From Leptobrachium leishanense (lineage: Eukaryota; Chordata; Amphibia; Anura; Megophryidae), in the NCBI GenBank assembly GCA_009667805.1, contig CM019066.1:328224690-328288689 (forward strand): DNA of 64,000 nucleotides. Direction: 5' to 3'. Positions 11,860 through 24,140 of this stretch are shown here, in pieces. The notes beneath the pieces were generated by a model that was given only the letters and a program-made list of their open reading frames with translations, searched no databases and was not told the DNA's origin. The first letter of the stretch is position 1. Every line of letters begins with the position of its first letter. The translations under genes and the position numbers were made by a program.

Positions 11860-11999
11860 AAACAGTTTGAAATAGAAGACAGGCCACACCGGATCCTTCT
11901 GCTTTAACACTTTTATTCTTTATTCACCGCGTTGAATAAAGAATAAAAGTGTTAAAGCAGAAGGATCCGGTGTGGCCTGTCTTCTATTTCAAACTGTTT
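11860..11999. repeat. 67-bp perfect inverted repeat with 6-nt loop
   Basis: Arms 11860-11926 and 11933-11999 are exact reverse complements across all 67 bases, separated by CCGCGT. The stem ends at the loop with TTCTTTATTCA, the same tip as in the hairpin at 40746-40850. Such perfection implies a very recent origin or gene-conversion-like maintenance. Confidence 0.9.
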
Positions 12000-12097
12000 A
12001 TCTGGACTGCGGATTCCTCGACAGAGCAACCGGTGACTTGCTTACATTCTTGGTTGACATGGTGTAGCCACGCATCACTGTTTTTTATCAAAACATG

Positions 12098-12575
12098 ATC
12101 ACCTTTCCAACCTGGTGTTTAAGAGATTTTCTGGGAAGCTGCCACCCTACCTGAATAGGCTACTTCCCCCAGCAGTTCCCTCAACCTATAACCTCCAATT
12201 CAGGTCCAGCACCTTACTTACAATACCACAATACAAAAAGAAAGTGGCTCGATCCTCATTTTCCTACAGAGCACCACAATTATGGAATAACCTCCCAGAC
12301 GCCATCAAATCTTCCCCCCAGTCTAAAGTCACTTAAGAACTCCCTATTAACATACCTCAATACAGAATGCACCTGTAAACATGTAACCTAGTGACTATAT
12401 TTCATACATATTTATTTTCTGTATTAATCTGTATACGTGTGTTTTGTTTTTAATATCTTGAATTTTATTACTTTGTATTTCTGTAACAATTCAATGTTCT
12501 TGAACCCAGGACATACTTGAAAACGAGAGAAATCTCAATGTATCCTTCCTGGTAAAACACTTTATAAATAAATAT
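12098..12575 (+). mobile_element. L2/CR1-like LINE 3' end, plus strand
   Basis: Carries the last reverse transcriptase codons (KLPPYLNRLL, FSYRAPQLWNNLP) with a frameshift near 12320, then the 3' UTR ending GGTAAAACACTTTATAAATA. Same family as 3118-5035. Confidence 0.8.
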
Positions 12576-12904
12576 TTAGTTTTTCTGGTTATGGTCGATT
12601 GAATCACCCAATAATTGGAGATATTTTCTTTTATCACCCACTACTGATGTTTTGGTTATTTTTAGTGGTTTATGAATTAATGTTATGGAACTGGCGGTAA
12701 TAGTGCAGAGGGACGGCATCACTATTTCATAAAGAGAAGGGATGGCGCCAGTATAACTAGGAAAATTCTGTTTGCACAGGTTAAAAGGACACTAGCTACC
12801 ATGACCTCTTAAGCTTATGAAAGTGGTCATGGTGACTGCAATATTCAGGGCTTGACAAATTTGCTTTGAATCTAGGAGCCAGCTACAAAAGTTAGGAGCC
12901 TACA

Positions 12905-12964
12905 TTTCGGCGAGGATTCGCCTTTTTCAAGGTATACCTTGATAAAGGCGAATCCTCGCCGAAA
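12905..12964. repeat. 60-bp hairpin followed by CGAAACGTTG
   Basis: TTTCGGCGAGGATTCGCC pairs with its complement at 12947-12964 around a short AAGGTATACCTT core. The right flank is ACGTTGG. A CGAAACGTT-type tail after a hairpin recurs elsewhere in the window. Confidence 0.8.
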
Positions 12965-13382
12965 CGTTGGTAACCTTGCCTCTGCATGGTGGAGTTGGCT
13001 TGTACTGACCCAAATTATGATTTTAGCTGCTTCTAATTATTTATCACTTTGTTACCTGCTGCTTTTTGCTGTTAGGTATTTTTTGTGCATGTGGTCTCGT
13101 GGCTACTTTTTGGAGCCTAGAAGTGTAGAGCGTTGCTTCCAATATCAGCTTGGCCGCTGATATACAGTTGTGTTCAAAATTATTCAACCCCCACTGAAAT
13201 TGAGTGTTTTGGCCAGTTTGACATTGATTTTGATCATTCAGTCATCTTGCTTACAATTAAATCAAAGAGGCACGTGTAGGTCAGACAAATATAACATAAC
13301 ATTTATAATGAAATAACCACAAATGTCTTTTCTGTGCTCACATCATTATCAGTTTTATTCAACCCCCAAGTGACATTCAATC

Positions 13383-14429
<1,047 letters not shown>

Positions 14430-14667
14430 CTAGAAGGAGCTGAGTATCACAGTCATTTTAAAGCTGCCTAATTGGTGCTTATTATGCTTTATTGCTGCTC
14501 CGTGACATCCACAGGTGTTTTCAATACCTGATTGAAAACACTTGAATGAACCTCTGTTCTTCAGAGTGGTAGTCTTTAAGGGGTTGAATAATTGTGTCAA
14601 TGAAGAATTCACAAAAGAAACATTTACTACTGTATTACAAAACCAATTGATGTCATTTTAGTTGCAT

Positions 14668-15884
14668 ACAAGGTGGAAAGCCTGCCCAGAGGGCAGTCTA
14701 TTGTGGATATACTGCCCCAGCTCATGGATATATGGCCCAGCTCGTGGATACTGCCCCAGCTCGTGGATACTGCCCCAGCTCGTGGATATACTGCCCCAGC
14801 ACGTGGATACTGCCCCAGCACGTGGATACTGCCCCAGCTCGTGGATACTGCCCCCCAGCTCATGGATACTGCCCCCCCAGCTCGTGGATACTGCCCCCCC
14901 AGCTCGTGGATACTGCCTCCCAGCTCGTGGATACTGCCCCCCAGCTCGTGGATACTGCCCCCCAGCTCGTGGATACTGCCCCCAGCTCATGGATACTGCC
15001 CCCCCCCAGCTCATGGATACTGCCCCCAGCTCATGGATACTGTCCCCCAGCTCGTGGATATTGCCCCCCCAGCTCATGGATATGCCCCCAGCTCGTGGAT
15101 ACTGCCCCCAGCTCGTGGATATTGCCCCCCCCAGCTCATAGATACTGCCCCAGCTCATGGATACTGCCCCCAGCTCATGGATATTGCCCCCCTGCTCATG
15201 GATACTGCCCCCAGCTCATGGATATACTGCCCCCAGCTCAGGGATATACTGCCCCCAGCTCATGGATATACTGTCCCAGCACATGGATATACTGCCCCCA
15301 GCTCATGGATATACTGCCCCCAGCTCATGGATATACTGCCCCCAGCTCATGGATATTGCCCCCCTGCTCATGGATATACTGCCCCCAGCTCATGGATACT
15401 GCCCCCAGCTCATGGATACTGCCCCCAGCTCATGGATATTGGCCCCCAGCGCTCATGGATACTGTCCCCCAGCTCAGACATGGGTCGGCTGTTCGAATGC
15501 TCTATTGGCATTCGGACAGCTGCCCCATACTTACCTTTCCGAGCGGCACCGGGGAAGTGAAAGTTTCCCCACTTCCGCACTTTGAAGGACCCAAGCCGCG
15601 GTCACGTGACCGGGGCTTGGGTCCTTCAAAGTGCGGAAGTGGGGAAACTTTCACTTCCCCGGCGCCGCTCGGAGGTTGGATGCGCTCGACAGCCGGGTAG
15701 AGGCTGCGAGCGCAGCCTCTACCCGGCTGCTGTGTGCATCTTGTAACCGCCGCGGCAAGCCGGCAGCCGGCTCGTGCCGCGGCGGTTGCATGCGCGCGCA
15801 ACCAACCGCCGCTGGTTGCGCGCGCATGCGCAGAGTAAGGCTTGGCGACGGACACGCCAAGCCTTACTCAATTATAGTATAGAT
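14668..15884. mobile_element. Minisatellite-bearing element inserted in Tc1, locus C
   Basis: This block is absent from the sister Tc1 copy, where GTTGCATA runs directly into TGGTTCTTT. It consists of a minisatellite (14700-15472) and then a long GC-rich series of palindromes (15487-15866), including a pair around 15595-15610 with CACTTCCGCACTTTGAAGG arms and hairpins AGGCTGCG/CGCAGCCT, GCCGCGGC and AAGGCTTGGCG. The segment TCGGCTGTTCGAATGCTC is shared with locus D (40140). Confidence 0.75.
14700..15472 (+). repeat. Minisatellite of locus C, unit about 20 bp
   Basis: About 38 units of the form CAGCTCATGGATACTGCCCC. There are two subtypes, ATACTGCC and ATATACTGCC. Open frames of up to 322 codons across it reflect a lack of stops in the repeat, not a protein gene. 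Confidence 0.95.
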
Positions 15885-16577
15885 GGTTCTTTAAAAATTC
15901 CTTGTAGGATTTCATTCTGAATACAATTACAAATGTACACTAAATTCCCCAAAACCCTTTACAGCATTGGGGGTTGAATAATTTTGAACACAACTGTATA
16001 TTTATATATACTTACTATATTATTTGTGTTGTTAACATCTATACATTGTGACGTTGTGATAGATTTGTTTACGTATTTTCTTTGCTCTGTTGTCATTGGA
16101 CACCCTATTTACCCACTGCAGACACAGACACACACACACAGACACAGACACACACCACAGACCTCATATATAAATACATACACCAGGGCTGGATATATTT
16201 ACATTAAATGTAATAAACTGGAAATTTAGGAGCCAGGAGTAAAATTCTAGGAGCCAGAGGCTACCAGGCTCCTGGTTTTGTCAAGCCCTGATTTAAAAGG
16301 TAAATAAAACCAAACCAGGTCAAGACCACTATGAAAAACAACTTTAAATCCATATCTGTAAAATAATGTAAATATTAAACCGAGACCCAAATTGGCTACG
16401 TCCAACTCACAACAAATTTGTCTCATGAATGTTACAACAGTAACGGACTCCTCAGTGCAACATTTGTACCCAATAACTCAAATTAAACAGGATTAATAAA
16501 AGGATAAGTCGCTTATAAGGAGAGACGGAGTATGAAAAACATTACTTGATTATTATTTTTGTTTCTATTAAACATAC

Positions 16578-16711
16578 CGATCCTGCCCATAGGTCTGACG
16601 ATCTTCCATCTAATTTATAGTAGACATATATCGAATCGTCCTTCTTGAGGTTTGCGAAACGGCAGTCAGGACCTGTGAAATCCTTCAAGGCTTTAGCCCG
16701 AACCATGAGCA
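16578..16711 (-). CDS. MIA3: MIA3 (TANGO1) exon 2
   Basis: Minus-strand exon with acceptor CCACAG|TG and donor TCG|GTATGT. It begins with two bases that complete the codon left open by exon 1 and ends in phase 0 (134 nt). It encodes the middle of the MIA-type SH3-like domain: DFTGPDCRF, then [12 protein letters not shown] and DLWAGS. This matches the vertebrate MIA3 order, including the conserved Cys of PDCRF that pairs with exon 1 cysteines. In TANGO1 this luminal domain recruits cargo (directly or through HSP47) for collagen export at ER exit sites. The next exon, expected to begin with an FGYFPKDL-like block, was not found in 1-16577 and should lie left of the window. Confidence 0.9.
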
Positions 16712-17119
16712 CTGTGGACGATACAGAAAAAAAAAGTGAAATATCAAACTAAATGGCGTTTCAGCAACAAAACATCAAATGAGATGTGACACTGTCCCTT
16801 TAAACAATGTAGCAACGGTAATAAGGTATTTTATTCCACGATTATTGTTGATCATATTTCCAGTATTATTGTTAAACTGGTTCTCGTTCGAGAACCAATT
16901 CTTAAAAATAAAAGGTAAATGCATCATCGTCCATAAGGTACTAAAAAAAAAATCTTAGTAGCATTAAAAAATTTTAAAAAAAGACATATAACATTGGCTC
17001 TTAGCAGATTACCCTACAATGCACACATAGAAGTAGATAACTCATTTCAAAGCATCTCCAGGTTCATACGTGAGAGTGGACATCTTTAAGTCCTTTTTCA
17101 GTGAAAGCAGCACAGAAGA

Positions 17120-17297
17120 CTAAAGGGTCTACTCAAAGAAAGGTGAAACTCAGGATAATTGGCAGGATAAGTGAAAATTCTAGGTCAAAATAGCCAAACC
17201 AGAAATATTCTCCCATTTATCTCACTTTTCAAATCGGCTAGATTGTTCTCTTCTCCTGCCAGTTCTCCTGGTTTTCACCTTTCTCTGAATAATCCTG
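17120..17297. mobile_element. Palindromic MITE (GGTCAAAATAGCC family), degraded copy
   Basis: Same interior as 22782-22983 and 30774-30931 (ATTCTAGGTCAAAATAGCC, complement TTTTCAAATCGGCTA). The right end CTCTGAATAATCCTG is recognisable; the left end is mutated. Confidence 0.6.
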
Positions 17298-17310
17298 TAA
17301 GGGCACAAGT

Positions 17311-17668
17311 AAGGCTGGGGTCAAACGAGCATAGTGTTCACGTCCATGATTGCGCCTAAAAGTACGTCCGTGATAGCATGACAGAAAGCCCATCGGAGCC
17401 CGACACACGAAGTACGTCTGCACTGAACTGCGGAAGCACAACGGCCGCGGCCCACGAATGCAAGGCAGGCAAGAATGTACATCCCCGGCCGCATCATGTG
17501 GGCCACAGATGTCATCGAGGATATCAGCCCGCACCGGGGGGGCCAGCGATCAGCCGGAACTCGGCCGAACGCTGACCCCAAAGTGTGGACGCGCTCAGCG
17601 CGTCCGCCGCATGGAAGGTGACATGTGGTTGGACGCGCTGAGCGCGTCCATAGCATCGAAAGGGTTAA
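17311..17668. mobile_element. Chimeric MITE: GGTCAGAC-type left end, TTAA-type right end
   Basis: The left 190 bp match the family at 37641 backward (AAGGCTGGGGTC.., ACGTACTT-type internal sequence). From about 17505 on the sequence matches the right end of the piggyBac-type MITE at 1889-3101 (GATATCAGCCCGCACCGGGG; GACGCGCTGAGCGCGTCC hairpins), ending CGAAAGGGTTAA. Two unrelated families are joined. Confidence 0.65.
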
Positions 17669-17969
17669 AAACATCAGTTTGAACTATTTTTAACCGTATA
17701 AGAAACCAACTTCATCCTGGAACACAGGAGCCACAAAAAGCCACCGGTAACGATTCGTTTCCAGCCTTCTCCTTACAGACGAAGCACAAGATCCGCGTTC
17801 TGCTCGTGGTTGAGGCACTGTTACGTATTGTATGTGTCATTAATAGTGTTTTATGCTCGGTGTGTTTCTTTTGTTTGTAGTATCAGTGCTGGTCTAAAAT
17901 ATGTCGCTTCCAGCTGCTTCCACTTTGCAAATCACCCTAATTAACCCAAGTTTCTAGCCCTTCCCATGA

Positions 17970-18142
17970 TATGTTAATCTGTATATTTGTGTTTTGTTTT
18001 TAATATCTTGCATTTTATTACTTTGTATTTCTGTAACGACTGTAACCAATTCAATGTTCTTGAACCCAGGACATACTTGAAAACGAGAGAAATCTCAATG
18101 TATCCTTCCTGGTAAAATCCTTTATAAATAAATAAATAAAAT
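17970..18142 (+). mobile_element. LINE 3' UTR fragment
   Basis: Matches the last ~170 bp of the L2/CR1-like family, ending in TTTATAAATAAATAAAT. It is heavily 5'-truncated, as is usual for LINE insertion. Confidence 0.8.
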
Positions 18143-18545
18143 CGTGTTAGTAAAAGCATTTTCTGTTTTGCGTCCATCATTTATTTCTGACCTTTTGCAA
18201 GTGATAATAATGTAATTTTTTACTAGAGCCGGTTACAGGGCCTCTAGTTAAGGTGAGCAGAACCTCAATACACGATGCAATTTCTTGTATTTACAACAAG
18301 GGGGATTGTGTATTTTTTCATATTTGATACATATTGCCGAAGTTGGTACAGACTGCCGAAGTTGAGCCAAAGTGTACTGGGCTCCTGGGGTAAACGTATT
18401 CATTCGGACTTCTCTATATAGTAGCAATCCATATGTTTGGCAATGTTGCACTATTATTTTTCCCTTTTTGTCTTGTATGTATGTCTTGTATGTACCCTGC
18501 GAGGAACAACCATCATCATTGTAAAAATTTAAGTAATATTCTTTT

Positions 18546-18790
18546 CACAATACAAGATAAGGGTACAGCGCACTCAAGATTTTTGGGTAAATACCACATA
18601 CTACTATAACAAGAATTTAAGTGTATCTTCATCTCCACATATCATATATGGGAATAGCCAGGCCAAATCCACTGGGCTTTATCCAAGCTTTAGTTGGTTG
18701 GATTTCTTCTGGTATTCACAGGAGACAGATAGATATCTGTTTTCCCAATCTCTTGCATAAGCGGGTGAGAGAAAACAACAGACCCAAATC
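18546..18790. repeat. Left arm of 245-bp inverted repeat
   Basis: Near-identical reverse complement of 19491-19735, except for a 29-bp segment at about 18598-18626 that has the same (not inverted) orientation in both arms. The spacer contains unrelated AT-rich sequence and a MITE at 18957-19390. Confidence 0.9.
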
Positions 18791-18956
18791 GAGCCTAGTG
18801 TAATACTGCAAAAAACTGGCCTTAATATGCAGAAATTTGCCAATTTTGTACTCACTCTTGGTGGAGCCTCCAGGCTCTTGGCGTATTCGCCTAGGAGTTA
18901 TTTAGGGAAAAACTAAAAAAATCCTCTCCACAACGATACAGGAACAGCAGGATGGA

Positions 18957-19390
18957 TTAAGGCTGGGGTCAGACAAGCGCAGTGTTAACGTCCGTGTTGC
19001 CGCACATAACTACGTCCGTGATAGCATACAATTGTGTTAAATGGAGCCCCACACACGAAGTACGTCCGCACAGAAGTGCGGGGGCTGACGGACGCTGCAA
19101 ACGGACACAGGTTAGGCAAGAACGTAATACTGCTAGAACGGACGTGCGGAGTGCGCCACGTCCACAACGTCCGCATAGCTTTGTGTGTGAGTGATGGAGC
19201 GTGGTCAGACGGACTGCATTTATACGTCCAGCATTTTTGACGGACAGAATGTTTTTTCATTGTAATTTATTTTCCCTGCTACATCAGTCAAAAAAATATG
19301 TCAGTGAAAAAAACGGACTGTGTGGCCACTACCTTGTCGTCAGTCAGAAAGTACGTCTGTACAAAATGCGCTCATCTGACCCTAGCCTAA
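18957..19390. mobile_element. MITE (GGCTGGGGTCAGAC family)
   Basis: Ends TTAAGGCTGGGGTCAGACAA and GCTCATCTGACCCTAGCCTAA. The interior (GTACGTCCGCAC, GCAAGAACGTAA) matches the copies at 37189 and 44711. It is nested in the spacer of the large inverted repeat. Confidence 0.75.
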
Positions 19391-19490
19391 AAAAGGATTT
19401 TTTTAAAACAATGTTAAACCAGGACACGTTTCGTCGGTGTGAACCGATTTCATCAGCTGGAACAATACATATGAATCCTATTGATTCACA

Positions 19491-19735
19491 GATTTGGGTC
19501 TGTTGTTTTCTCTCACCCGCTTATGCAAGAGATTGGGAAAACAGATATCTATCTGTCTCCTGTGAATACCAGAAGAAATCCAACCAACTAAAGCTTGGAT
19601 AAAGCCCAGTGGATTTGGCCTGGCTATTCCCATATATGATATGTGGAGATGAAGATACTACTATAACAAGAATTTAAGTGTATGTGGTATTTACCCAAAA
19701 ATCTTGAGTGCGCTGTACCCTTATCTTGTATTGTG
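19491..19735. repeat. Right arm of 245-bp inverted repeat
   Basis: See the left arm. The 29-bp segment bounded by ATAC and GTAT (about 19655-19683) is flipped relative to what a simple inverted duplication would give. Confidence 0.9.
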
Positions 19736-20017
19736 ATTTTTTTGACTTTCTCAAAACTGTTTTTTTGGGGAAACCACCATTGGGGTACTTGGCGACTGAC
19801 ATCGCAATGTGTGAAGGGGACATTCTGGTGTGGCGCTCCACTGATCCTGGTTGTAAATATTATTTTCACGTTTGAATCAAGCAGAAGAATTGTATAAAGT
19901 TGCTATATTCTGTTCACTGTTTTTAAATCACAAAAAAAGTGTTTTATTGGAAGTATTTACCTTCACGAAGTGCATGCAGCAAGCAATTTATTTTCCGAAT
20001 CACATGGAAGGGTGCCT

Positions 20018-20401
20018 TAGGCCGGGTGCGCACTAGCGTTTTCTTCTGCGCACTAGCGTGCGTTAAAAAGGACGCTTTTTTATGACGGAAGAGATTGGTA
20101 GACGCCAGACGATGCGTTCATTTTGACGCACGTCGTAAAAACTGAATTTGATTTGAATGAAAGAAAAAAAAAAGCTGGGCTTTTGACATATGACGTTCAG
20201 CAGGCGGCCAGCGTCGCGTCAATCCTAGTGCAAAAGTCTTGGTGTTTCCATGACGGACGTCTTCAGCGCACGTTATGCATTGCGCACGTGCTACGTGTGT
20301 TCTTCTCTATCCGCGTAATTATATGCTACAACGCACGTCATAAAGAGCGTAATAGCGCACGCTAGTGCGCAGAAGAAAACAATAGTGAGCACCCGGCCTT
20401 A
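20018..20401. mobile_element. MITE, TIR TAGGCCGGGTGCGCACTAG
   Basis: Inverted ends TAGGCCGGGTGCGCACTAGC and GTGAGCACCCGGCCTTA, with internal sub-palindromes containing GCGCACTAGCG. Non-coding. Confidence 0.65.
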
Positions 20402-20670
20402 GCGCTACTTAGATCTTGCACTTGTTTTATAAAAAAACACAAGTTTCTGCATAAATATTATACATTGTCACACCGGTCACTAACATTGATCAATATCTAG
20501 CGTTTTAATTGCGCTTTAATGAACCACCTTTTGTAAGTATTGGGCCAAATTAGAGGCTCGCGGTGGCACCTGTCAGCGGGGCGTACCAGTACGCCTTGTC
20601 GGCATTAACCCCCTCCCAATGGGCGCCACCCGCCTGTCGTGAAGGGGTTAATGATGCTCGGCCAACCTAG

Positions 20671-20803
20671 GGCCGTATACTAAAGCTGGTGCTAACTTAA
20701 CCAGAGCTGTTGTAAACTTACCAGAGCCTTTATAGTCTGTGGAGTTGTTCAGTTTTTACAGCTCTGGTTAAGTTTGGAACCAACTTTAGAATATTGTCCC
20801 TAA
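20671..20803. mobile_element. Palindromic MITE (AACCAGAGCTGTTGTAAAC family)
   Basis: Relative of 9821-9951, with the same arm sequence and ends AGGGCCGTATACT / AATATTGTCCCTA. Confidence 0.6.
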
Positions 20804-20913
20804 TGAGTGGCTGACCATCGAGGGAGATGCAGTTCTAAAACATCAGAAGGGCTAAGCATGTTGCATCCTGATCTACAGCATGGGTCAGCATCCTCCAGAT
20901 GTTTGAAGACTAG

Positions 20914-21787
20914 CAGGTTTATTCAAAGAGAATCGAAAAGTCATCGCACGTTCGGTGACTTTTCGTTCTCTTCAATTTGGTGCGATTTGGCGATCCCATT
21001 TCGGCGACCCTGCGGTGTATTCAGCAAGCACCACAGGGCCGTCGTAGTGCAGGGAAAAGCCGCAGCAAACCCGACAAACACTCACCGCAAAACCCGGCGA
21101 ATGCACACCGAAACCCGCAAAAACATCTGGATTAACCCCGCCATACATGCCGGAGAAACCCAAGCAGCCACCGATCACAGCGCAGAGCAGCCACCGGAAA
21201 AACCCGACAGCGCAGACTAATGGAGTGGAAAAAAAACAAACAAAAAAAAGTACGCTTGAATGTTTGAAAAGTGAAACGCTGTTTGCAAAAAAACTACAGA
21301 ACGAAAATGTCTGGAATTTACATATAAGATCCAATGAATGATAATAAAAAGGTCAGTTACAGAAAAAAGAAATAAATTAAAAAAAAAACAGAAAACAAAT
21401 GTCAAAAAATAACGATCCGAAAAAAATCTATAAATAAAGAGACTCTTTACTGCAGAATATTATAATAAACGGTTTATTAGATATTGGATTAAAACGGGAA
21501 TATTTTTAACATTGAAGCCTATGGGATTCTCCTGAATAAACCTGTCGAATTCGGCAACTTTTCTCAGCTGGTTTTTGTTCTCTGAATAGACAAAGCATTG
21601 CTTCTCTATGGGGATTTCACTGCCTTCGAACAGGCACCGACCAGGCACCGTATGTGCAGGCAATTTGTCAAATTTGGCAAACTGCCTGCTCTCTGAATAG
21701 CCGTATGGCCAGGAAAGGTAACCGAACGCTGAATTTCACTGTTCGGTTACCTTTCGCCAGAAATTCGGATCTCTTTGAATAACCCTG
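20914..21787. mobile_element. MITE, TIR CAGGKTTATTCAAAGAG, copy 2
   Basis: Left end CAGGTTTATTCAAAGAGA, right end TCTTTGAATAACCCTG, flanked by TAG on both sides (20911-20913 and 21788-21790). A 3-bp duplication suggests a PIF/Harbinger-like origin. Copy 1 is at 5545-6391. No transposase. Confidence 0.7.
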
Positions 21788-22687
21788 TAGATCTCCCATG
21801 CTCAGTTACTCAATAGGCTGTCAGAGCCTCGTTGGAAATGTAGATCCAAAACATCTGGAGGGCCGCGGCTGCTGGCCCCTGATACAGCATCCCTACAAGT
21901 GCACAGGATACTTGGATACACCTCCTGGCAGTATGTACTGTGTAACCTCATTTTCCATGCAAGGTTAATCATCTTTATCATTCAATATTGATCGATATCA
22001 CAATAAACAAAAGTCAAAACGTAGAAATAAAATTGTAAACAATGTTGCATCTGTTGTTTACAGAAATGGCTCTTTTTTTTCTCTTTTTTTTGGTGGGGGG
22101 GGGGTCTAGCGCATAACAAAGTGTAGGTGGTATCTAAGTTGGTACCTGGCATATATAAAGTGAGATCCTGGGAGTGGATGGAGAGAACAGACAGTAGGTG
22201 AAAATGGTTTCAAGGAGGGACAAGGATAGAATAAATCAATAAATCAAAACACATTCACTTTCTGAAAGGGAAAGCAGCTTGTCCAAACTTATCACATGAA
22301 AGATGTTTGTTGCATGTCGCTACGTGTATATATGCCGCCACTGTCCATGCTCTGGGGTGAGCGTCAATAACACCATGATAGGAACTTTTTAATATATTTT
22401 TCCAATGGAAGTATTTTTTTTTTGGCCGCATATTAATAATGGTTTGATGCTGCAACACTATCAAAGCAATCCAGCACACAATAACAACATAAAGATGTGG
22501 ATTTATCCCAGCGACAACAGTGACAACGTTTCGACCTTGCGTCTTTTTCAAGCCAAGTGGGCCCACGAGGGTGGAAACGTTGTCACTTTTGCTGATGGAA
22601 TAAACAAACATACTGTAATTGTGTGCTGGATTCCTTTGATATTGTTGCTATATATTGGGACTTTGGTACCGGTGAGCAGAGCCAAAA

Positions 22688-22768
22688 CTATACTCAATGT
22701 TCTTGAACCCAGGACATACTTGAAAACGAGAGAAATCTCAATGTATCCTTCCTGGTAAAATCCTTTCT
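22688..22768 (+). mobile_element. LINE 3' UTR fragment, very short
   Basis: CAATGTTCTTGAACCCAGGA through TGGTAAAATCCTTT, the last 80 bp of the L2/CR1-like family. Confidence 0.7.
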
Positions 22769-22781
22769 CAAAAAAAATACT

Positions 22782-22983
22782 CAGGGTTATTCAGAGAGCG
22801 TGAAAAGTAGGAGAATGACTGGAGAATTATTGGAGAATGAAAAATTCTAGGTCAAAACAGCCGATTTGGAAAGTGAGATGAAAGGGAGAATTTTTCTGGT
22901 TTGGCTGTTTTGACCTAGAATTTTTCATTCTCCAATAATTCTCCAGTCATTCTCCTACTTTTCACGCTCTCTGAATAACCCTG
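22782..22983. mobile_element. Near-perfect palindromic MITE, 202 bp
   Basis: Ends CAGGGTTATTCAGAGAGCG and complement, flanked by ACT on both sides (3-bp duplication). The arms are almost identical for about 90 bp around a short AAAGTGAGATGAAAGG core. The shorter relative at 30774-30931 lacks internal arm segments. Confidence 0.85.
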
Positions 22984-23787
22984 ACTGTGTCTACACTTTG
23001 ATGGCAGCTGAGTGGACGTTAGAGAATAGGGACTTAACTGCTAAACAGTGAAAGGTGGTCAAATGAAACCTGGATTGTAAAATATAGGCCGAAATGTCAC
23101 GGTTTATCTTGTGTTATTGTTGAGATTAAATATTATGCAAGATAATTTTTTTTCTAATTCCCAGAAATCATTGTTTAGTAAACAAACAGCCAGTAACTGC
23201 ACATGGAGCAGCTGTGACCAGACTGTATGCAGCCTTATACATGTGGCAGGACTGGAATCCCTATCACTCCTAGCCAGTGTTGACATTATCTGGCCTGTAG
23301 CTTTGGCCAAGGACACATTAGAAAGGGATTAAGCAGAGAAAGGCAGATGTAATTAGGCAGTGCCTGAGGTCCCCTTTTCATGCTTTAGCTACCCCCACCC
23401 TCATCACTGCTCCCCTCCAACACAAAGAAAGTATCCCATCTGACCTCCTCCAGGAGAGTCCCTGGAAACCCAAATATCCCCTAAATCCCACCCCACACCC
23501 GAGTGCGCATCCTGGGGGACATGTGGACACCTTGCTGAGGGTCATTTCGGGTTTTGAGGGGTTAATGTGCAGTGGGCTCACAGAATACAATGTATCATGC
23601 ACAAATGTCAACAAGGGTCACCATGGGAAGTGCAGAGAGGGAAAGGGCATGCACTGGGAGGAAAGGGAAAGTGGCAAGAAGTGAAAGAGGGTAAAGCTGA
23701 GGCAGAGTGCACTCCCACCCTCTCCCCGAGCCCCCCAGACTTCCTGATCCCCCTCCCCTTCCCCCCGGATAAAGTGAGCGCACTCAC

Positions 23788-23905
23788 TGCTGCACTCAGG
23801 ATCTGCGCATCGCTTCAGCTCCGAGAACCTCCGCTCCAGTGCCAGGCTGCCAGGGGGCATGAGGGCTGCCAGGAGGAGCAGCGGGTATAAGTGGGCTCCG
23901 GCCAT
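23788..23905 (-). CDS. MIA3: MIA3 (TANGO1) exon 1: signal peptide and start of MIA domain
   Basis: The start codon at 23905-23903 has a purine at -3 and G at +4. The exon encodes 39 residues plus one base (phase 1) and ends at a perfect donor GTGAGT (23787-23782). Residues 1-22 (MAGAHLYPLLLLAALMPPGS plus LA) form a signal peptide. RRFSELKRCADPECS follows, matching the vertebrate MIA3 start of the SH3-like domain, with two Cys that form the family disulfide loop. The phase fits exon 2 at 16711, giving Met at the junction as in mammals. MIA3 sits at ER exit sites and couples luminal cargo to COPII coat assembly. An in-frame upstream ATG at 24082 exists, but the signal peptide supports the 23905 start. 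MIA, OTOR and MIA2 share the domain; the head-to-head TAF1A neighbour decides for MIA3. Confidence 0.9.
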
Positions 23906-24140
23906 TTCAGCAGGGTGGCAGTGTGTCCTGGGGATGCAGAGGAGAGAGCATGAGCAGAGAGAGGCAGACACGTCAGCAGGAGACAGCGAGGACAGGGAGG
24001 AGGAGACTGCAAGGAGAGGGCAGGAAAGGCCTGAGGAGGAGGAAGCCGCCAAACATGGGATGGAGGAGGGATGGGGCTGCACAGGGCACTGCCAACAGGG
24101 GAAGGAAACGGGAGATGAGGGGCTCTGCTGCAGGGTGTAC
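23906..24140 (-). promoter_or_regulatory. MIA3: Likely MIA3 5' UTR and proximal promoter
   Basis: Purine-rich on the plus strand, so pyrimidine-rich on the coding strand, with no TATA box. On the coding strand GGCGGCTTCCTCC occurs at about 24050. The transcription start cannot be placed from sequence. It lies directly against a G-rich VNTR. Confidence 0.45.

Noticed and set aside
14673..15700. Open frames of 295 and 322 codons with Pro/Cys/Trp-rich repeats
   Set aside because: They run through the locus C minisatellite in all frames; stop-free repeat units explain them.
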